64,000 nucleotides of DNA from Chryseobacterium carnipullorum (GCF_900142785.1 NZ_FRCD01000003.1:282520-346519); one strand, 5' to 3'; numbered from the stretch's first letter, positions 17,014-26,815 are shown. The notes: generated by a model not told the origin, from the letters alone. A program made the numbers and translations.

Positions 17014-18555
17014 ATGGCAAAGCAAGAAGATGTTTTCAAGAAAGTGATTTCTCACGCTAAAGAATATGGTTTTATTTTCCCTTCCAGTGAGATCTATGAC
17101 GGTTTATCCGCTGTTTATGATTATGGACAGAATGGTGCCGAATTAAAAAACAATATCAAACAGTATTGGTGGAAAGCGATGGTACAGCTTAACGAAAATA
17201 TTGTGGGTATTGATTCCGCGATCCTTATGCACCCTACCACATGGAAGGCATCAGGCCACGTAGACGCTTTCAACGATCCATTAATTGACAATAAAGATTC
17301 TAAGAAACGTTTCAGAGCAGACGTTTTAGTGGAAGATTACTGTTTGAAAATTGAAGAGAAAGAAAATAAAGAAATTGAAAAGGCAGCGAAAAGATTCGGT
17401 GATTCTTTTGACAAGGCTCAGTTTGTAGCAACGAATCCAAAAATTCTGGAATACCGTGCGAAAAGAGAAGCTATTCTTTCAAGATTGGCAAAATCTCTGG
17501 AAAATGAAGATCTTGCTGATGTAAAAGCATTAATTGAAGAATTAGAAATTGCTGATCCTGATACGGGTTCTAAGAACTGGACGGAGGTAAGACAATTCAA
17601 CCTGATGTTCGGAACTAAACTTGGAGCTTCAGCAGACAGCGCGATGGATCTTTATTTGAGACCGGAAACAGCTCAGGGTATCTTCGTTAATTTCCTGAAT
17701 GTACAGAAGACATCACGTCACAGACTTCCTTTCGGTATCGCACAGATCGGTAAGGCATTCCGAAATGAAATTGTTGCAAGACAGTTTATTTTCAGAATGC
17801 GTGAATTTGAGCAAATGGAAATGCAGTTTTTTGTAGCTCCGGGAACTGAACTTGAATTCTACGAACAGTGGAAAACAAAACGTCTGAACTGGCATCTGGC
17901 TTTAGGTTTAGGGAATGACAACTACAGATTCCATGATCATGAGAAATTGGCGCACTACGCGAATGCAGCGGCTGATATTGAATTTAACTTCCCATTCGGT
18001 TTCAAAGAGCTGGAAGGAATTCACTCGAGAACGGATTTCGATTTAAAAGCTCATGAAAAGCATTCAGGAAGAAAACTTCAGTTTTTCGATCCTGAAAGAA
18101 ATGAAAACTATGTTCCGTATGTAGTGGAAACATCTGTAGGTTTAGACAGATTGTTCCTTTCGATCTTCTCACACTGTCTTAAAGATGAAGTCCTGGAAGA
18201 TGGTTCCGAAAGAACCGTTCTATCTTTACCACCGGCATTGGCACCAGTAAAAGCAGCTATTCTTCCGTTAATGAAAAAAGATGGTCTTGCTGAGTATGCT
18301 GAAAACATCTTCAATGATCTGAAATATGACTTCAACTTATTCTATGAGGAAAAAGATGCGATCGGAAAACGTTACAGAAGACAGGATGCCATCGGTACTC
18401 CTTACTGTATCACCATCGACCACGATTCTCTAACAGATCATACGGTAACGATAAGAGACAGAGATACGATGCAGCAGGAAAGAGTTCCTGTTTCTGAATT
18501 AAGAAGAATCATCGACGAGAAAACGAACTTCAGAAATCTACTTTCTAAACTATAG
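17014..18555 (+). CDS. glyS: Glycine--tRNA ligase (dimeric class II type)
   Basis: 513-residue cytoplasmic enzyme charging tRNA-Gly. It has the bacterial/eukaryal alpha2 architecture: an N-terminal catalytic part with GFIFPSSEIY, RPETAQGIFVNF, QIGKAFRNEI and RMREFEQMEMQFF, and a C-terminal anticodon-binding domain ending in DEKTNFRNLLSKL. I chose ATG 17014 (MAKQEDVFKK) because a -7 promoter box lies inside the longer frame beginning at 16954. Single gene with a strong terminator directly after. Confidence 0.95.
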   Translation: MAKQEDVFKKVISHAKEYGFIFPSSEIYDGLSAVYDYGQNGAELKNNIKQYWWKAMVQLNENIVGIDSAILMHPTTWKASGHVDAFNDPLIDNKDSKKRFRADVLVEDYCLKIEEKENKEIEKAAKRFGDSFDKAQFVATNPKILEYRAKREAILSRLAKSLENEDLADVKALIEELEIADPDTGSKNWTEVRQFNLMFGTKLGASADSAMDLYLRPETAQGIFVNFLNVQKTSRHRLPFGIAQIGKAFRNEIVARQFIFRMREFEQMEMQFFVAPGTELEFYEQWKTKRLNWHLALGLGNDNYRFHDHEKLAHYANAAADIEFNFPFGFKELEGIHSRTDFDLKAHEKHSGRKLQFFDPERNENYVPYVVETSVGLDRLFLSIFSHCLKDEVLEDGSERTVLSLPPALAPVKAAILPLMKKDGLAEYAENIFNDLKYDFNLFYEEKDAIGKRYRRQDAIGTPYCITIDHDSLTDHTVTIRDRDTMQQERVPVSELRRIIDEKTNFRNLLSKL

Positions 18556-18559
18556 ATTA

Positions 18560-18584
18560 AAGCCCCAGATCATGGGGCTTTTTT
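18560..18584 (+). terminator. glyS terminator
   Basis: AAGCCCCA/TGGGGCTT 8-bp stem with loop GATCA, followed by TTTT. It lies 5 nt after the stop codon. Confidence 0.9.
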
Positions 18585-18826
18585 ATTGCTGTTTATTAGC
18601 CTAAATAGCAAAACTAAACGCTCGATGATTCTGCGGAAAAGACGATTGATTATAATCTTATCATTCTTCGAGACCTATAAAGCTTTTCATATTTAGAAGA
18701 ACTCAGCATCGTATCGTTTCTTCATCAGTAAAATTTTCAAGTTCTCCGTTTTATTTAGAATATTAATAAAGAAAACGAAACTTTTCGTACGTATTCCTTA
18801 ATTTACTATTTTTGGCAAAATTAATA

Positions 18827-20362
18827 ATGATGAAAAAAATATATTTTCTGCTCTTCGGATTGTTCCAAACTTTATCTTATTCCCAGACCCAAGACCTTAC
18901 AGCACTTGCCGCCGGCGACCATGTGGGAATGAATGCCCTGTTTGACGATAAAGACAACCTTTACGGCTATGTCTCTCTTTATTCTTACGGAAAAACAGGC
19001 GACAAGACCAAAAAATTCGAATATGTTATCCTGGATAAGAACCTTAACCCTGTTGCCAACAAAGAGTTTGAAGGAGATATTACAGCCGCTTCTTACCGTG
19101 GGTATGTTGACTTTAAGGGGCAGATCATCTTAAGACCTTCGATGATGGATTATTCTCTGGTCAAAACAAGAGAAATCTTTACGCCGGTGTCTATGGTGAT
19201 TGATCCGAAAACCAATACCATCAAAAGAAAAGTATATTACGATTATCTTGAGGACGGAACCTTCAAGGAGATCAACGAGCCTAAAAACTGGAAAGCACAG
19301 CGTAAAGAAAACCGCGAAGAAAAAAAGGAAAAGGGGTACAACTATGTTTCGGCTGTAGGAGAAGTAAAGGAAGGGGGCTATTTTGCTGTGGAATATAAAG
19401 ACTACGGAAAATATGTGAATAATAACAGTCTCATTAAATTTGATGATCAAAAAAAGGAGCTTTGGCGCTATAAATACAATACTGACGGTTCCAAAAAAGT
19501 TTTCTCCACCCTTTCTGTTCTGGAAAAAGACGAGAAATACATGTACTGCATCATGAAAAAGGCAGATGACGATAAAAAATCTTTCAGCCTGGTCGTGATT
19601 GATATGAAGACCGGAAAAGAAGTCGCCAATAAGCCAATCACAGGGCTATCTGATACAACTATTGACCTCATCGACAGTTTTTCTTCAGGCTATGACAGCA
19701 GCATTGACAATGATAAAACATTTGATGATAAAATTGTTCTGCTGGGACGAAATTTTGCCAAGTATGATTTTGTAGGCTATGCTAGAATGATGGTGAACAA
19801 ATCTGACTTTACAGTAGATACCAAAGAAATTAATTTCAAACCGGATTTCGCCTCCTTTCTGCCAAAGATCAATGCCAATGGTATGGTAGAAAGCGGTTAT
19901 ATGCTTCAGACCAAAGATATGTACTTTATGAATGACGGAAGTGTGGGAATTCTTTCTGAAAAGTATAAACCAGCCGGTCAGTACAATGCTCCAAAAACCA
20001 CTGACCTTGTGTATGTGTATACAGATAAAGATTTCAAGATCAAAAATATTAAGGTTTTCGAAAAAGAAAAAACAAAATGGGTCAACAGTGATTATCTTTT
20101 CTCTCAATACCTCAACGGTGGAAAAGATGTTGTTTTCTTCTACCGCGACTATCAGAAAGATGAAGTGACCAGGCAGAAAAAATGGAATCTTTTCATCAAT
20201 ACAGTTATTGACGGTAAATTCAAACAAGAAATCATTCCTATCTCTGAAAAAGATAATTATGCCGTAACGCCATACGTTGGAAAAGAAGGGTATATTCTTC
20301 TCCGTGAGTACAACGAAAAAGAAAAATTCAATAAAATCCGTTTAGAAAAACTGAACTATTAA
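18827..20362 (+). CDS. Large exported protein of unknown function
   Basis: 511 residues from the first of two tandem ATGs at 18827; an upstream TTG in frame overlaps the -7 box TATTTTTG (18807-18814), so it is rejected. The signal peptide is KIYFLLFGLFQTLSYSQ. The rest is rich in Lys, Asp and Tyr with regularly spaced short beta-strand-like segments (YGYVSLYSYG, YAVTPYVGKEGYILLREYNE), which suggests a beta-propeller or similar repeat fold, though I do not recognise the family. It is monocistronic, with a terminator convergent with the M48 gene. Confidence 0.7.
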   Translation: MMKKIYFLLFGLFQTLSYSQTQDLTALAAGDHVGMNALFDDKDNLYGYVSLYSYGKTGDKTKKFEYVILDKNLNPVANKEFEGDITAASYRGYVDFKGQIILRPSMMDYSLVKTREIFTPVSMVIDPKTNTIKRKVYYDYLEDGTFKEINEPKNWKAQRKENREEKKEKGYNYVSAVGEVKEGGYFAVEYKDYGKYVNNNSLIKFDDQKKELWRYKYNTDGSKKVFSTLSVLEKDEKYMYCIMKKADDDKKSFSLVVIDMKTGKEVANKPITGLSDTTIDLIDSFSSGYDSSIDNDKTFDDKIVLLGRNFAKYDFVGYARMMVNKSDFTVDTKEINFKPDFASFLPKINANGMVESGYMLQTKDMYFMNDGSVGILSEKYKPAGQYNAPKTTDLVYVYTDKDFKIKNIKVFEKEKTKWVNSDYLFSQYLNGGKDVVFFYRDYQKDEVTRQKKWNLFINTVIDGKFKQEIIPISEKDNYAVTPYVGKEGYILLREYNEKEKFNKIRLEKLNY

Positions 20363-20372
20363 GAAGAACAAG

Positions 20373-20403
20373 AAGAATCCTGATGTATCAGGATTCTTTT
20401 ATT
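20373..20403 (+). terminator. Terminator between convergent genes
   Basis: 11-bp perfect stem AAGAATCCTGA/TCAGGATTCTT with loop TGTA, then TTTTATTT. Its right arm overlaps the stop codon of the minus-strand M48 gene. Confidence 0.88.
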
Positions 20404-21722
20404 TGGTAGCTGCTCTGATAAAAGTCTGCGATATTTTTGATGTCATCCAGGCTCAGATTCCACATAAAATTCAGGAACTGCTGGTAGCTTTCACTTTGAT
20501 TTTTAGGCTCTATCCTATCGAGATAGCGGTTCAGGTTGTAATTTTTACGGGCTTCATATATTTTCGTAAAGCATTTACCAAGCCAGCCTTTATAATACTT
20601 GTCTTCTTCCCCATCCTGCAGAAACTGCATTGATGCATAAATGCCCAGTCCATAATCTTCGGAATGAAAATAATTGGGAAGAATCTCCATTCTGGCCATT
20701 TTCTTTAAGCTTGTAAACGTCTCAGATGGTTTTTCAGACTCCACCGAAGTTTTAAGTTCCGGAAATGTTTTTTTCAGTTTTTCAATTCTCCTGGACATTT
20801 CGGGATGTGAGGCAAGGGAATCTTTATCCAGCTTTTCTTTATAAAAATTATAATTATACAGCGAAAAATCTTCCTTTTTCATCCACTTTTCATTAAAAGC
20901 CTGTTTGGGAAGGTCAAAAAGCTTTTTATATGTTTCTATCTTCAGTTGGCGGGGCGAGATCGTATCAAAATCCTGCAATCTCTGAAGTGCATTCACGTAT
21001 TCATTTTTGTTGAAATCACTATTCTTGAAGAGGACATAGCCCAGTGAATCGGCCTGCATTTCCTGCTGCCTTCTTTCCACTCCTTTTTTATAAACGCGGT
21101 TTTTAAGGATGTCGAAAGCTTTCTTATTTTGAGCCTGGCTGCGGTTTGCCGTAGTTTCCTTCAGATTCTGTACGGCAATTTTATCCAGCTGATTCTGTTC
21201 GATAATGCTTAAAAAGGTTTTAAGGGAATGTTCATCAATTTTATGTCCCAATTCGTGAGTGATCACAGCCGCAATCTGATCTTCACTGTTAAACCAGTTG
21301 TATAAGCCCATATTGATCACAAAAGTCCCGTCAGCAAGGCAGTAGGCGTTGGGCGTATTATCTCTTGCCACTAAAATTTTCAGGTCCTGAGGAATCCTGG
21401 GATTGTTTTTTCTAAGACGCTGGATCAGGGTTTCTATTTCAGTTTCAAATTCGGATTTAAAAATAAAATCTTTATTTTTTACCTGCTTTTCAAAATCGTT
21501 TCCGAATTCCTTATAGATTTTGGACAGTTCTGAGCCTGTCTTTCCGGAATACTGTGATCTTATTTTTTTAATAAAACCTTCGTTGTTTCCGGCAAAATTT
21601 TTTAAAAATTCTTTTCTCTGCAAATAATCTGCAGTGTCAATCATTTTATAGGTCTGAGCATTTCCCATCACTATAAAAATGAAAAACACAAATACAATGA
21701 GTTTTCTGGTCATATTTTTCAT
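20388..21722 (-). CDS. M48-family metallopeptidase, exported
   Basis: 444 residues from ATG 21722; a TTG four codons upstream overlaps a -7 box (reverse complement TATTTTTG at 21732-21739). The signal peptide is LIVFVFFIFIVMGNAQ. The zinc site HELGH (His156, Glu157, His160) lies in AAVITHELGHKIDEHS, and the third ligand is probably in EMQADSLGYVLF, matching the M48 ExxxD region. These are periplasmic or membrane-associated proteases related to BepA/LoiP that handle misfolded outer-membrane proteins. Substrate unknown. Confidence 0.85.
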   Translation of the reverse strand: MKNMTRKLIVFVFFIFIVMGNAQTYKMIDTADYLQRKEFLKNFAGNNEGFIKKIRSQYSGKTGSELSKIYKEFGNDFEKQVKNKDFIFKSEFETEIETLIQRLRKNNPRIPQDLKILVARDNTPNAYCLADGTFVINMGLYNWFNSEDQIAAVITHELGHKIDEHSLKTFLSIIEQNQLDKIAVQNLKETTANRSQAQNKKAFDILKNRVYKKGVERRQQEMQADSLGYVLFKNSDFNKNEYVNALQRLQDFDTISPRQLKIETYKKLFDLPKQAFNEKWMKKEDFSLYNYNFYKEKLDKDSLASHPEMSRRIEKLKKTFPELKTSVESEKPSETFTSLKKMARMEILPNYFHSEDYGLGIYASMQFLQDGEEDKYYKGWLGKCFTKIYEARKNYNLNRYLDRIEPKNQSESYQQFLNFMWNLSLDDIKNIADFYQSSYQIKES

Positions 21723-21814
21723 CAATAATCGCAAAAATAGTTTATTTACCCTTCCATTCTTATTTTCTTACCGAAATTATTTTAAATTTGTTTGAGACTG
21801 ATACTCATCATCAT

Positions 21815-22948
21815 ATGAAGGCATTAAAATATGTAATAGGCGGAGCAGCGGTGGGCGTAGCTGCGGTTTATCTTTTGGGATACGATTATTTATTCAGCGG
21901 AATTTCCAAAACGTATCTCAAGGGAAAATCAAGCGCATATATCGACGACGGGAAGCTCTTCCCAGGAAACCTCATCGCTACCGAAGAGCCTGAACTGTGG
22001 ACGGAAGATCCCGACTACAATAAGAAGGAACTGCCTGAACATGTGATTGAAGACTTAAAACAATCCAAAACAGCAGCGTTTGTTGTCATAAAAAATGGGA
22101 AAATTCTGCATGAACAGTATTGGGATGGCTATAATCAGCTTTCGCAAACCAATTCTTTTTCCATGGCTAAAGCTGTAACCGTAATGCTGTTGGGGAAAGC
22201 TCTGGAAGAAGGAATCATTAACACTATTGATGAAAAACTCTCCGACTTCTATCCTGAATTCAAAGAAAAACAATTCGGGAATGCGGTGACGCTTAAAAAT
22301 TTAGCCCAAATGGAAGCCGGACTGGACTGGGATGAAGATTACAATAATCCTTTTCTTCCCAATGCAAAAGCCTATTACGGAAGGAATCTTGTAAAAGCTG
22401 TATTCTCAAGAAGATTTAAAGAAGAACCCGGTACGCGGTATGAATATCAGAGCGGATCTACACAGCTGCTCGGATTTGCTCTAAAAAAAGCATTAAACCA
22501 AACATTAGCAAGCTATCTATCTGAAAAATTCTGGATTCCGATGGGCATGGAACAGAATGCGTCATGGAGCACAGACAACCACGGGATGGAGAAAACCTAT
22601 TGCTGTATCCACTCCAATGCGAGAGATTACGCGAAACTGGGACAGCTGTTTTTAGATGATGGAAAAGTGGGAGAACAACAGATCCTGAATACCGGGTTTA
22701 TTGAGCAGATGAGAACGCCTACTGAAAAATCTGAAGAAATCTATGGAATGGGCCTTTGGATCAATCATGACAATCCTATTCAACATTATTATTTCCTGGG
22801 ATTGCAGGGACAGTATATCATTATGATTCCTGAGCATAATATGGTGATTGTAAGAACAGGGAGCTACAGTAATAATCCTAAAAATGACAGAGGAAGACCG
22901 GATCAGGTGAAATTCCTTGTTAATGAATCCGTTCAATTATTCCAGTAA
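21815..22948 (+). CDS. Serine hydrolase of the beta-lactamase class C family
   Basis: 377 residues from ATG 21815; the in-frame TTG upstream lies within a -7 box TAAATTTG (21783-21790). An N-terminal hydrophobic segment (YVIGGAAVGVAAVYLLGYDY) probably anchors it in the inner membrane with the catalytic domain outside. Catalytic motifs are SxxK (Ser116-Met-Ala-Lys119) and Tyr211-x-Ser (YQSGS). The family includes beta-lactamases, DD-peptidases and esterases; the sequence does not say which. It is divergent from the M48 gene with about 90 bp between. Confidence 0.85.
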   Translation: MKALKYVIGGAAVGVAAVYLLGYDYLFSGISKTYLKGKSSAYIDDGKLFPGNLIATEEPELWTEDPDYNKKELPEHVIEDLKQSKTAAFVVIKNGKILHEQYWDGYNQLSQTNSFSMAKAVTVMLLGKALEEGIINTIDEKLSDFYPEFKEKQFGNAVTLKNLAQMEAGLDWDEDYNNPFLPNAKAYYGRNLVKAVFSRRFKEEPGTRYEYQSGSTQLLGFALKKALNQTLASYLSEKFWIPMGMEQNASWSTDNHGMEKTYCCIHSNARDYAKLGQLFLDDGKVGEQQILNTGFIEQMRTPTEKSEEIYGMGLWINHDNPIQHYYFLGLQGQYIIMIPEHNMVIVRTGSYSNNPKNDRGRPDQVKFLVNESVQLFQ

Positions 22949-23161
22949 TTATATGGCAAAATCCCGTGATTTTTCCAAAACTTTTTTACACTATATCAGG
23001 CAAATGGTTCGCAAACTCTGTACGCATGCTGAAAATTGTTTTGTTGAAGCACCCTTAACTACTATAAAAATTCGACATTTAATAAATTTTGAGGGTCTCC
23101 ATAAAAAGGACATATTTTAACCATTAAAACATGTCTAAAAGTATTTTTATATTCATATTAA

Positions 23162-24745
23162 TCAGATCATTTTTAGTCGTTCTTCCTCCAGATCGATTTG
23201 ATATAACTGCTGGCGAATCACGTCTTCATTAATGGTAACATCTTTATTCAGTTCTGAAAGATATTGTCTCTGGACTTCCAGCATTTCAACAAAAATGATT
23301 TTATTTTTTTCATTCATCCAGCCGTCTTCATTGGCTTTTGTTTTTTCCTCCCAATGTTTCAGCATTCTTTCTATTCCCGCATGACCCTGAAGTTCGTTTT
23401 CATGCTTTGCTTTAAGGAATTGGTAAACATGCTGTTTCAGTTCGTTTTTTATTTTCAGCCTTGTCGCCTCTTCTTTCTCTTCATTCATAAAATCCTGAAA
23501 GGCATGTCCTTTATTGATGATATAAGGCAGCGTAAGTCCCTGAACCAGTAACGTAAGCAGAATGACCACAAATGTGATGAACAGGATCAGATTTCTGTTT
23601 GGAAAAGGCAATCCATTTTGAAGCGTAATAGGAATAGCCAGCGCTGCAGCCAATGATACCACACCACGCATTCCTGTCCAACCCAGAAAAAGGGGCATCA
23701 GCAGGCTTCTTCTTCTGGTAGACGCTCTGGGAGCTACACTTGGCCGAAAGATGTAAGTAGCCAGCATCGCAGCATATGAACTTATGATCCTTGCTAATAT
23801 AAGAACAATGGTGACGAGTATTCCATACTTAATCGCTGTAGCTAATGGAATTCCTTCAGAACGAAGTCCACCCACAATTTCAGGAAGTTCAAGTCCGATC
23901 AGTAAGAAGACAATCCCGTTCAGAATAAATACGAAACTTTCCCACACACTGTGCCCTTTTATTCTGCTCGCACTATTGAGAAAAATCAAACGTCTCGTTG
24001 ACATGAACAGACCTCCGCATACTACAGCAAGTACTCCGGAACTGTGAAACTGTTCTGCAACCCAATACATGATGTAGGGTTCTATCAGGGTAAGCGCGAT
24101 ATCCGATGAGGCATCTGTAGGCAAACGCTTGTGGGCCTGCACAAATATCCACCCCAGCAGCAGACCTATTCCCGCACCTCCGATAACCATCCACAAAAAG
24201 CTCAGGGAAGCTTCCTGCCATACAAATTGTCCTGTCCCTACAGCTATGAGTGCGAAACGAAAAATAATAAGGGAGGAGGCATCATTTAATAAACTTTCTC
24301 CTTCCAGAATAGCAGAAGTCGTTTTGGGAATCTTTACAAATTTCATGATAGCCCCTGTGCTCACGGCATCCGGCGGAGAGACAATCCCTCCCAGCAAAAA
24401 ACCTAAAGCTATTGTAAATCCCGGGATAAAATAATTAGCAGCAACAGCCACTGACAGCGCTGTAAAAAAGACAACCAAAAAAGCAAAACTGCCTATAATA
24501 CGCCACCATCTTCTCATCTCCTTGAAAGAAATGGCCCATGAAGCTTCAAAAAGCAGGGGTGGTAAAAATATAAAGAAAATAAGATCGGGATCAACTTTTA
24601 CAACGGGAAGTCCCGGCACAAAACTTACAAGTAAACCAAAAACAACCAATAGAATTGGATAAGCAATTTTCAGCTTGGCAGCCCACATATTCAGCAATAC
24701 GATAGCCGCTATCATTGCCAGAAAAAAAGGTAAAATAGTATGCAT
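23162..24745 (-). CDS. Na+/H+ antiporter of the CPA1 (NhaP/NHE) family
   Basis: 527 residues with about 12 transmembrane helices, exchanging protons for Na+ at the inner membrane. Family motifs are present: FLPPLLFEASW, GGIVSPPDAVS, LEGESLLNDASSLI, and GWTGMRGVVSLAAALAIP near the last helices. A charged cytoplasmic tail of about 85 residues follows (RLKIKNELKQHVYQFLKAK and onward), predicted helical, as in NhaP-type regulators. ATG at 24745. Nothing in the neighbours links it to another system; it marks the left boundary of the accessory island. Confidence 0.92.
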   Translation of the reverse strand: MHTILPFFLAMIAAIVLLNMWAAKLKIAYPILLVVFGLLVSFVPGLPVVKVDPDLIFFIFLPPLLFEASWAISFKEMRRWWRIIGSFAFLVVFFTALSVAVAANYFIPGFTIALGFLLGGIVSPPDAVSTGAIMKFVKIPKTTSAILEGESLLNDASSLIIFRFALIAVGTGQFVWQEASLSFLWMVIGGAGIGLLLGWIFVQAHKRLPTDASSDIALTLIEPYIMYWVAEQFHSSGVLAVVCGGLFMSTRRLIFLNSASRIKGHSVWESFVFILNGIVFLLIGLELPEIVGGLRSEGIPLATAIKYGILVTIVLILARIISSYAAMLATYIFRPSVAPRASTRRRSLLMPLFLGWTGMRGVVSLAAALAIPITLQNGLPFPNRNLILFITFVVILLTLLVQGLTLPYIINKGHAFQDFMNEEKEEATRLKIKNELKQHVYQFLKAKHENELQGHAGIERMLKHWEEKTKANEDGWMNEKNKIIFVEMLEVQRQYLSELNKDVTINEDVIRQQLYQIDLEEERLKMI

Positions 24746-25034
24746 TGAAATGTTGTGTTTTTTATCAGTTTCTCATTTAATTTTTCAATCTTAATGAGCA
24801 GGTTTTTTACAAATATACAGTCAATTGTCTTTTCTTGTATTAATTTTTCTGATCCTATATAAACTTAACTTGAAATAGTCACAAAATAATTTGCATTCAT
24901 AAATAGGATTATTTACCGCCTGGTACATCATACAATCCATCTTATTTCATCCTATGACTAAACAATTCTATTCAATAGGAAAACTGCAATACATTCGCTA
25001 AAAACATTATTTATATTTAAAATTTATATTAAAT
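24746..25034. other. AT-rich gap to the left of the accessory island
   Basis: No ORF, hairpin or repeat that I can support. It ends at the first palindromic promoter element at 25035. Confidence 0.5.
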
Positions 25035-25069
25035 ACGTCAAGTTTCGTCGCCACTAACCTATACTTTTG
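25035..25069 (+). promoter_or_regulatory. Island operator-promoter, copy 1
   Basis: ACGTCAAGTTTCGTCGC, then 10 nt, then the -7 box TACTTTTG. The palindrome covers the place where the -33 element should be. It precedes the M15 peptidase gene with an 18-nt leader. Confidence 0.85.
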
Positions 25070-25086
25070 TGTTATAACAATCAATC

Positions 25087-25587
25087 ATGGATAAAGTAAC
25101 AATACAAAGAATAGACAAGCTCCATCCTTCTGTGAGAGATGAAGTAAAACAGATTATTAAAGAATGTGATGAAGCGCTTACCGGCAGAGCAAAAATCAGA
25201 ATTACTCAGGGATTAAGATCTTTTGAAGAGCAGGAAAAATTGTATGCCATCGGAAGAATCACTTCCGGAAAAAAAGTCACTAATGCTAAGGCTGGGCAAA
25301 GTATTCATAATTACGGTCTTGCGGTTGATATCTGCCTGATGATCGATGGAAAGACGGCAAGTTGGGATACGGTAAAAGACTGGGATAATGATAAAGTAGC
25401 GGATTGGTATGAATGTGTCAAGATTTTCGCAAGACACGGCTGGGATTGGGGCGGAAACTGGAAGACTTTCAAAGATCTTCCTCACTTTGAAAAAAAGAAT
25501 GTTCAGACTAAAAACGGTTTGGTGAAAACGAGTTGGCGAACGTTGTCCAAGATGCCCAGGGATAAGCAGAATTATATTCTATTTTAA
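25087..25587 (+). CDS. M15-family L,D-peptidase, endolysin-like
   Basis: 166 residues with no signal peptide. The D-Ala-D-Ala carboxypeptidase / L-Ala-D-Glu endopeptidase motifs are present: SIHNYGLAVDI with zinc ligands His74 and Asp81, and LPHFE with His133; the surrounding ITQGLRSFEEQEKLY is typical of phage endolysins and CwlK. It would cut the peptide stems of peptidoglycan. Lacking an export signal, it would need lysis or membrane damage to reach the wall. It is driven by operator copy 1 and is the first gene of the island. Confidence 0.88.
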   Translation: MDKVTIQRIDKLHPSVRDEVKQIIKECDEALTGRAKIRITQGLRSFEEQEKLYAIGRITSGKKVTNAKAGQSIHNYGLAVDICLMIDGKTASWDTVKDWDNDKVADWYECVKIFARHGWDWGGNWKTFKDLPHFEKKNVQTKNGLVKTSWRTLSKMPRDKQNYILF

Positions 25588-25615
25588 TTCCCTTCTATTT
25601 GAAAATAATTATAAT

Positions 25616-25650
25616 ACGACGAGTTCTGTCGCTTCCCAGTCCTACCTTTG
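25616..25650 (+). promoter_or_regulatory. Island operator-promoter, copy 2
   Basis: ACGACGAGTTCTGTCGC, 10 nt, then TACCTTTG. Upstream of the patatin gene with a 127-nt structured leader. Confidence 0.85.
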
Positions 25651-25674
25651 TTTTATAAGAAAAATGTTAGTTAA

Positions 25675-25749
25675 CTGAGATCTCAATACTAAAACCAGCA
25701 TCCGTATTCAAGGCGGAACGTTGGTTTTAGTTGTCTCAGGACCACAGCT
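25675..25749 (+). promoter_or_regulatory. Structured 5' leader of the patatin gene
   Basis: Three nested stems: CTGAGA (25675) with TCTCAG (25744), ACTAAAACCA (25688) with TGGTTTTAGT (25732), and TCCG with CGGA inside (25701/25714). A U-rich stretch follows (CTTTTCTTTT, 25757-25766). A four-codon ORF (MLVN, 25664-25678) precedes and overlaps the outer stem. It could be an attenuator or a translation control element. No known riboswitch class was recognised. Confidence 0.65.
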
Positions 25750-25777
25750 TTTCTTTTAAAAACCAACAAAACATCAC

Positions 25778-26815
25778 ATGAAAAAGACAACCATTCTTTC
25801 TTTGGACGGGGGCGGAATAAGAGGTATTATCACCTGCATTATTCTCCGCTACATAGAGGAACAGCTTCAGTATCATGATAATCCGGGCGCTAAACTCGGT
25901 GATTATTTTGATATGGTAGCCGGAAGCAGTACAGGAGGACTGATCGCTTCCATTATTCTATGTCCCGATGAACACCGAAAAGCTAAATATTCTATCCAGA
26001 AAGGATTAGAATTATATGCTGAGAGGGGCGGCGACATCTTCCAAGTTTCTTTCTGGGAAAAGCTGGTCAATCCGTTTGGCCTGCTGAATGAAAAAATTCC
26101 TCAGGAATCACTTGAAAAAAATTTGAATGACTTTTTTGGACACTTAGAACTTAAAGAATTTATAAAACCATGTTTAATTACCAGTTATGATATTGAAAAC
26201 AGAAAAGCCAAGCTTTTTAATTCCTGGGAGGCGAATCTGAGCACCGACAATTTTTATGTCAAAGATATTTGCAGAGCAACATCCGCAGCACCTACCTATT
26301 TTAGTCCGGTACAGATCAAATCGATGTACGGACAGATTTTCAGCCTGATCGATGGGGGTATGTTTGCCAATAACCCAACGCTTTGTGCTTACGCAGAAGC
26401 AAGAAAAATTCCATTTGCAGAAGTATTGAAAAATCACCAGAAAGCCAATCATCCCGGCGTGAATGATATGATCATCGTTTCTATCGGAACGGGTATTGAG
26501 GCCAGACCTTATTCTTTTAAAAAACTTCAAAAATCAGGAAAAATAGGCTGGGTAAATCCTATTATTGATATTCTGATGTCTGCCAATGCAGAAACCGTAG
26601 ATTATCAGTTGGGCCAGATGTTTCAAACTTTAGGTCAGCGAAATCAGAAAAATTATTACCGTCTGAATCCATCGCTAAAAAATGCATCTCCCGGTATGGA
26701 CAATGTCAGAAGATCAAATATTGAAAATCTGATCCAGGCAGGATTGAGTTATATTGATGATCACAGGGAAACGCTGAACCAGATTGTACAGAAACTGATC
26801 AGAAATAAAATATAA
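25778..26815 (+). CDS. Patatin-like phospholipase
   Basis: 345-residue cytoplasmic lipid acyl hydrolase. The oxyanion-hole motif DGGGIRG is at residues 10-16, the GxSxG nucleophile elbow at 49-53 (GSSTGG, Ser51), and the catalytic Asp192 in DGGMFANNP. There is no signal peptide or membrane segment. It resembles the patatin effectors (such as CapV) that degrade the inner membrane in phage-defence systems, but no cyclic-nucleotide synthase is adjacent. Placed in the WYL-linked regulon with the endolysin-like gene, so membrane and wall hydrolases share one control signal. Confidence 0.9.
   Translation: MKKTTILSLDGGGIRGIITCIILRYIEEQLQYHDNPGAKLGDYFDMVAGSSTGGLIASIILCPDEHRKAKYSIQKGLELYAERGGDIFQVSFWEKLVNPFGLLNEKIPQESLEKNLNDFFGHLELKEFIKPCLITSYDIENRKAKLFNSWEANLSTDNFYVKDICRATSAAPTYFSPVQIKSMYGQIFSLIDGGMFANNPTLCAYAEARKIPFAEVLKNHQKANHPGVNDMIIVSIGTGIEARPYSFKKLQKSGKIGWVNPIIDILMSANAETVDYQLGQMFQTLGQRNQKNYYRLNPSLKNASPGMDNVRRSNIENLIQAGLSYIDDHRETLNQIVQKLIRNKI

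Noticed and set aside
25778..26815. Patatin gene as part of a CBASS system
   Set aside because: No cyclic-oligonucleotide synthase (CD-NTase) or ubiquitin-like/E1/E2 genes lie nearby.
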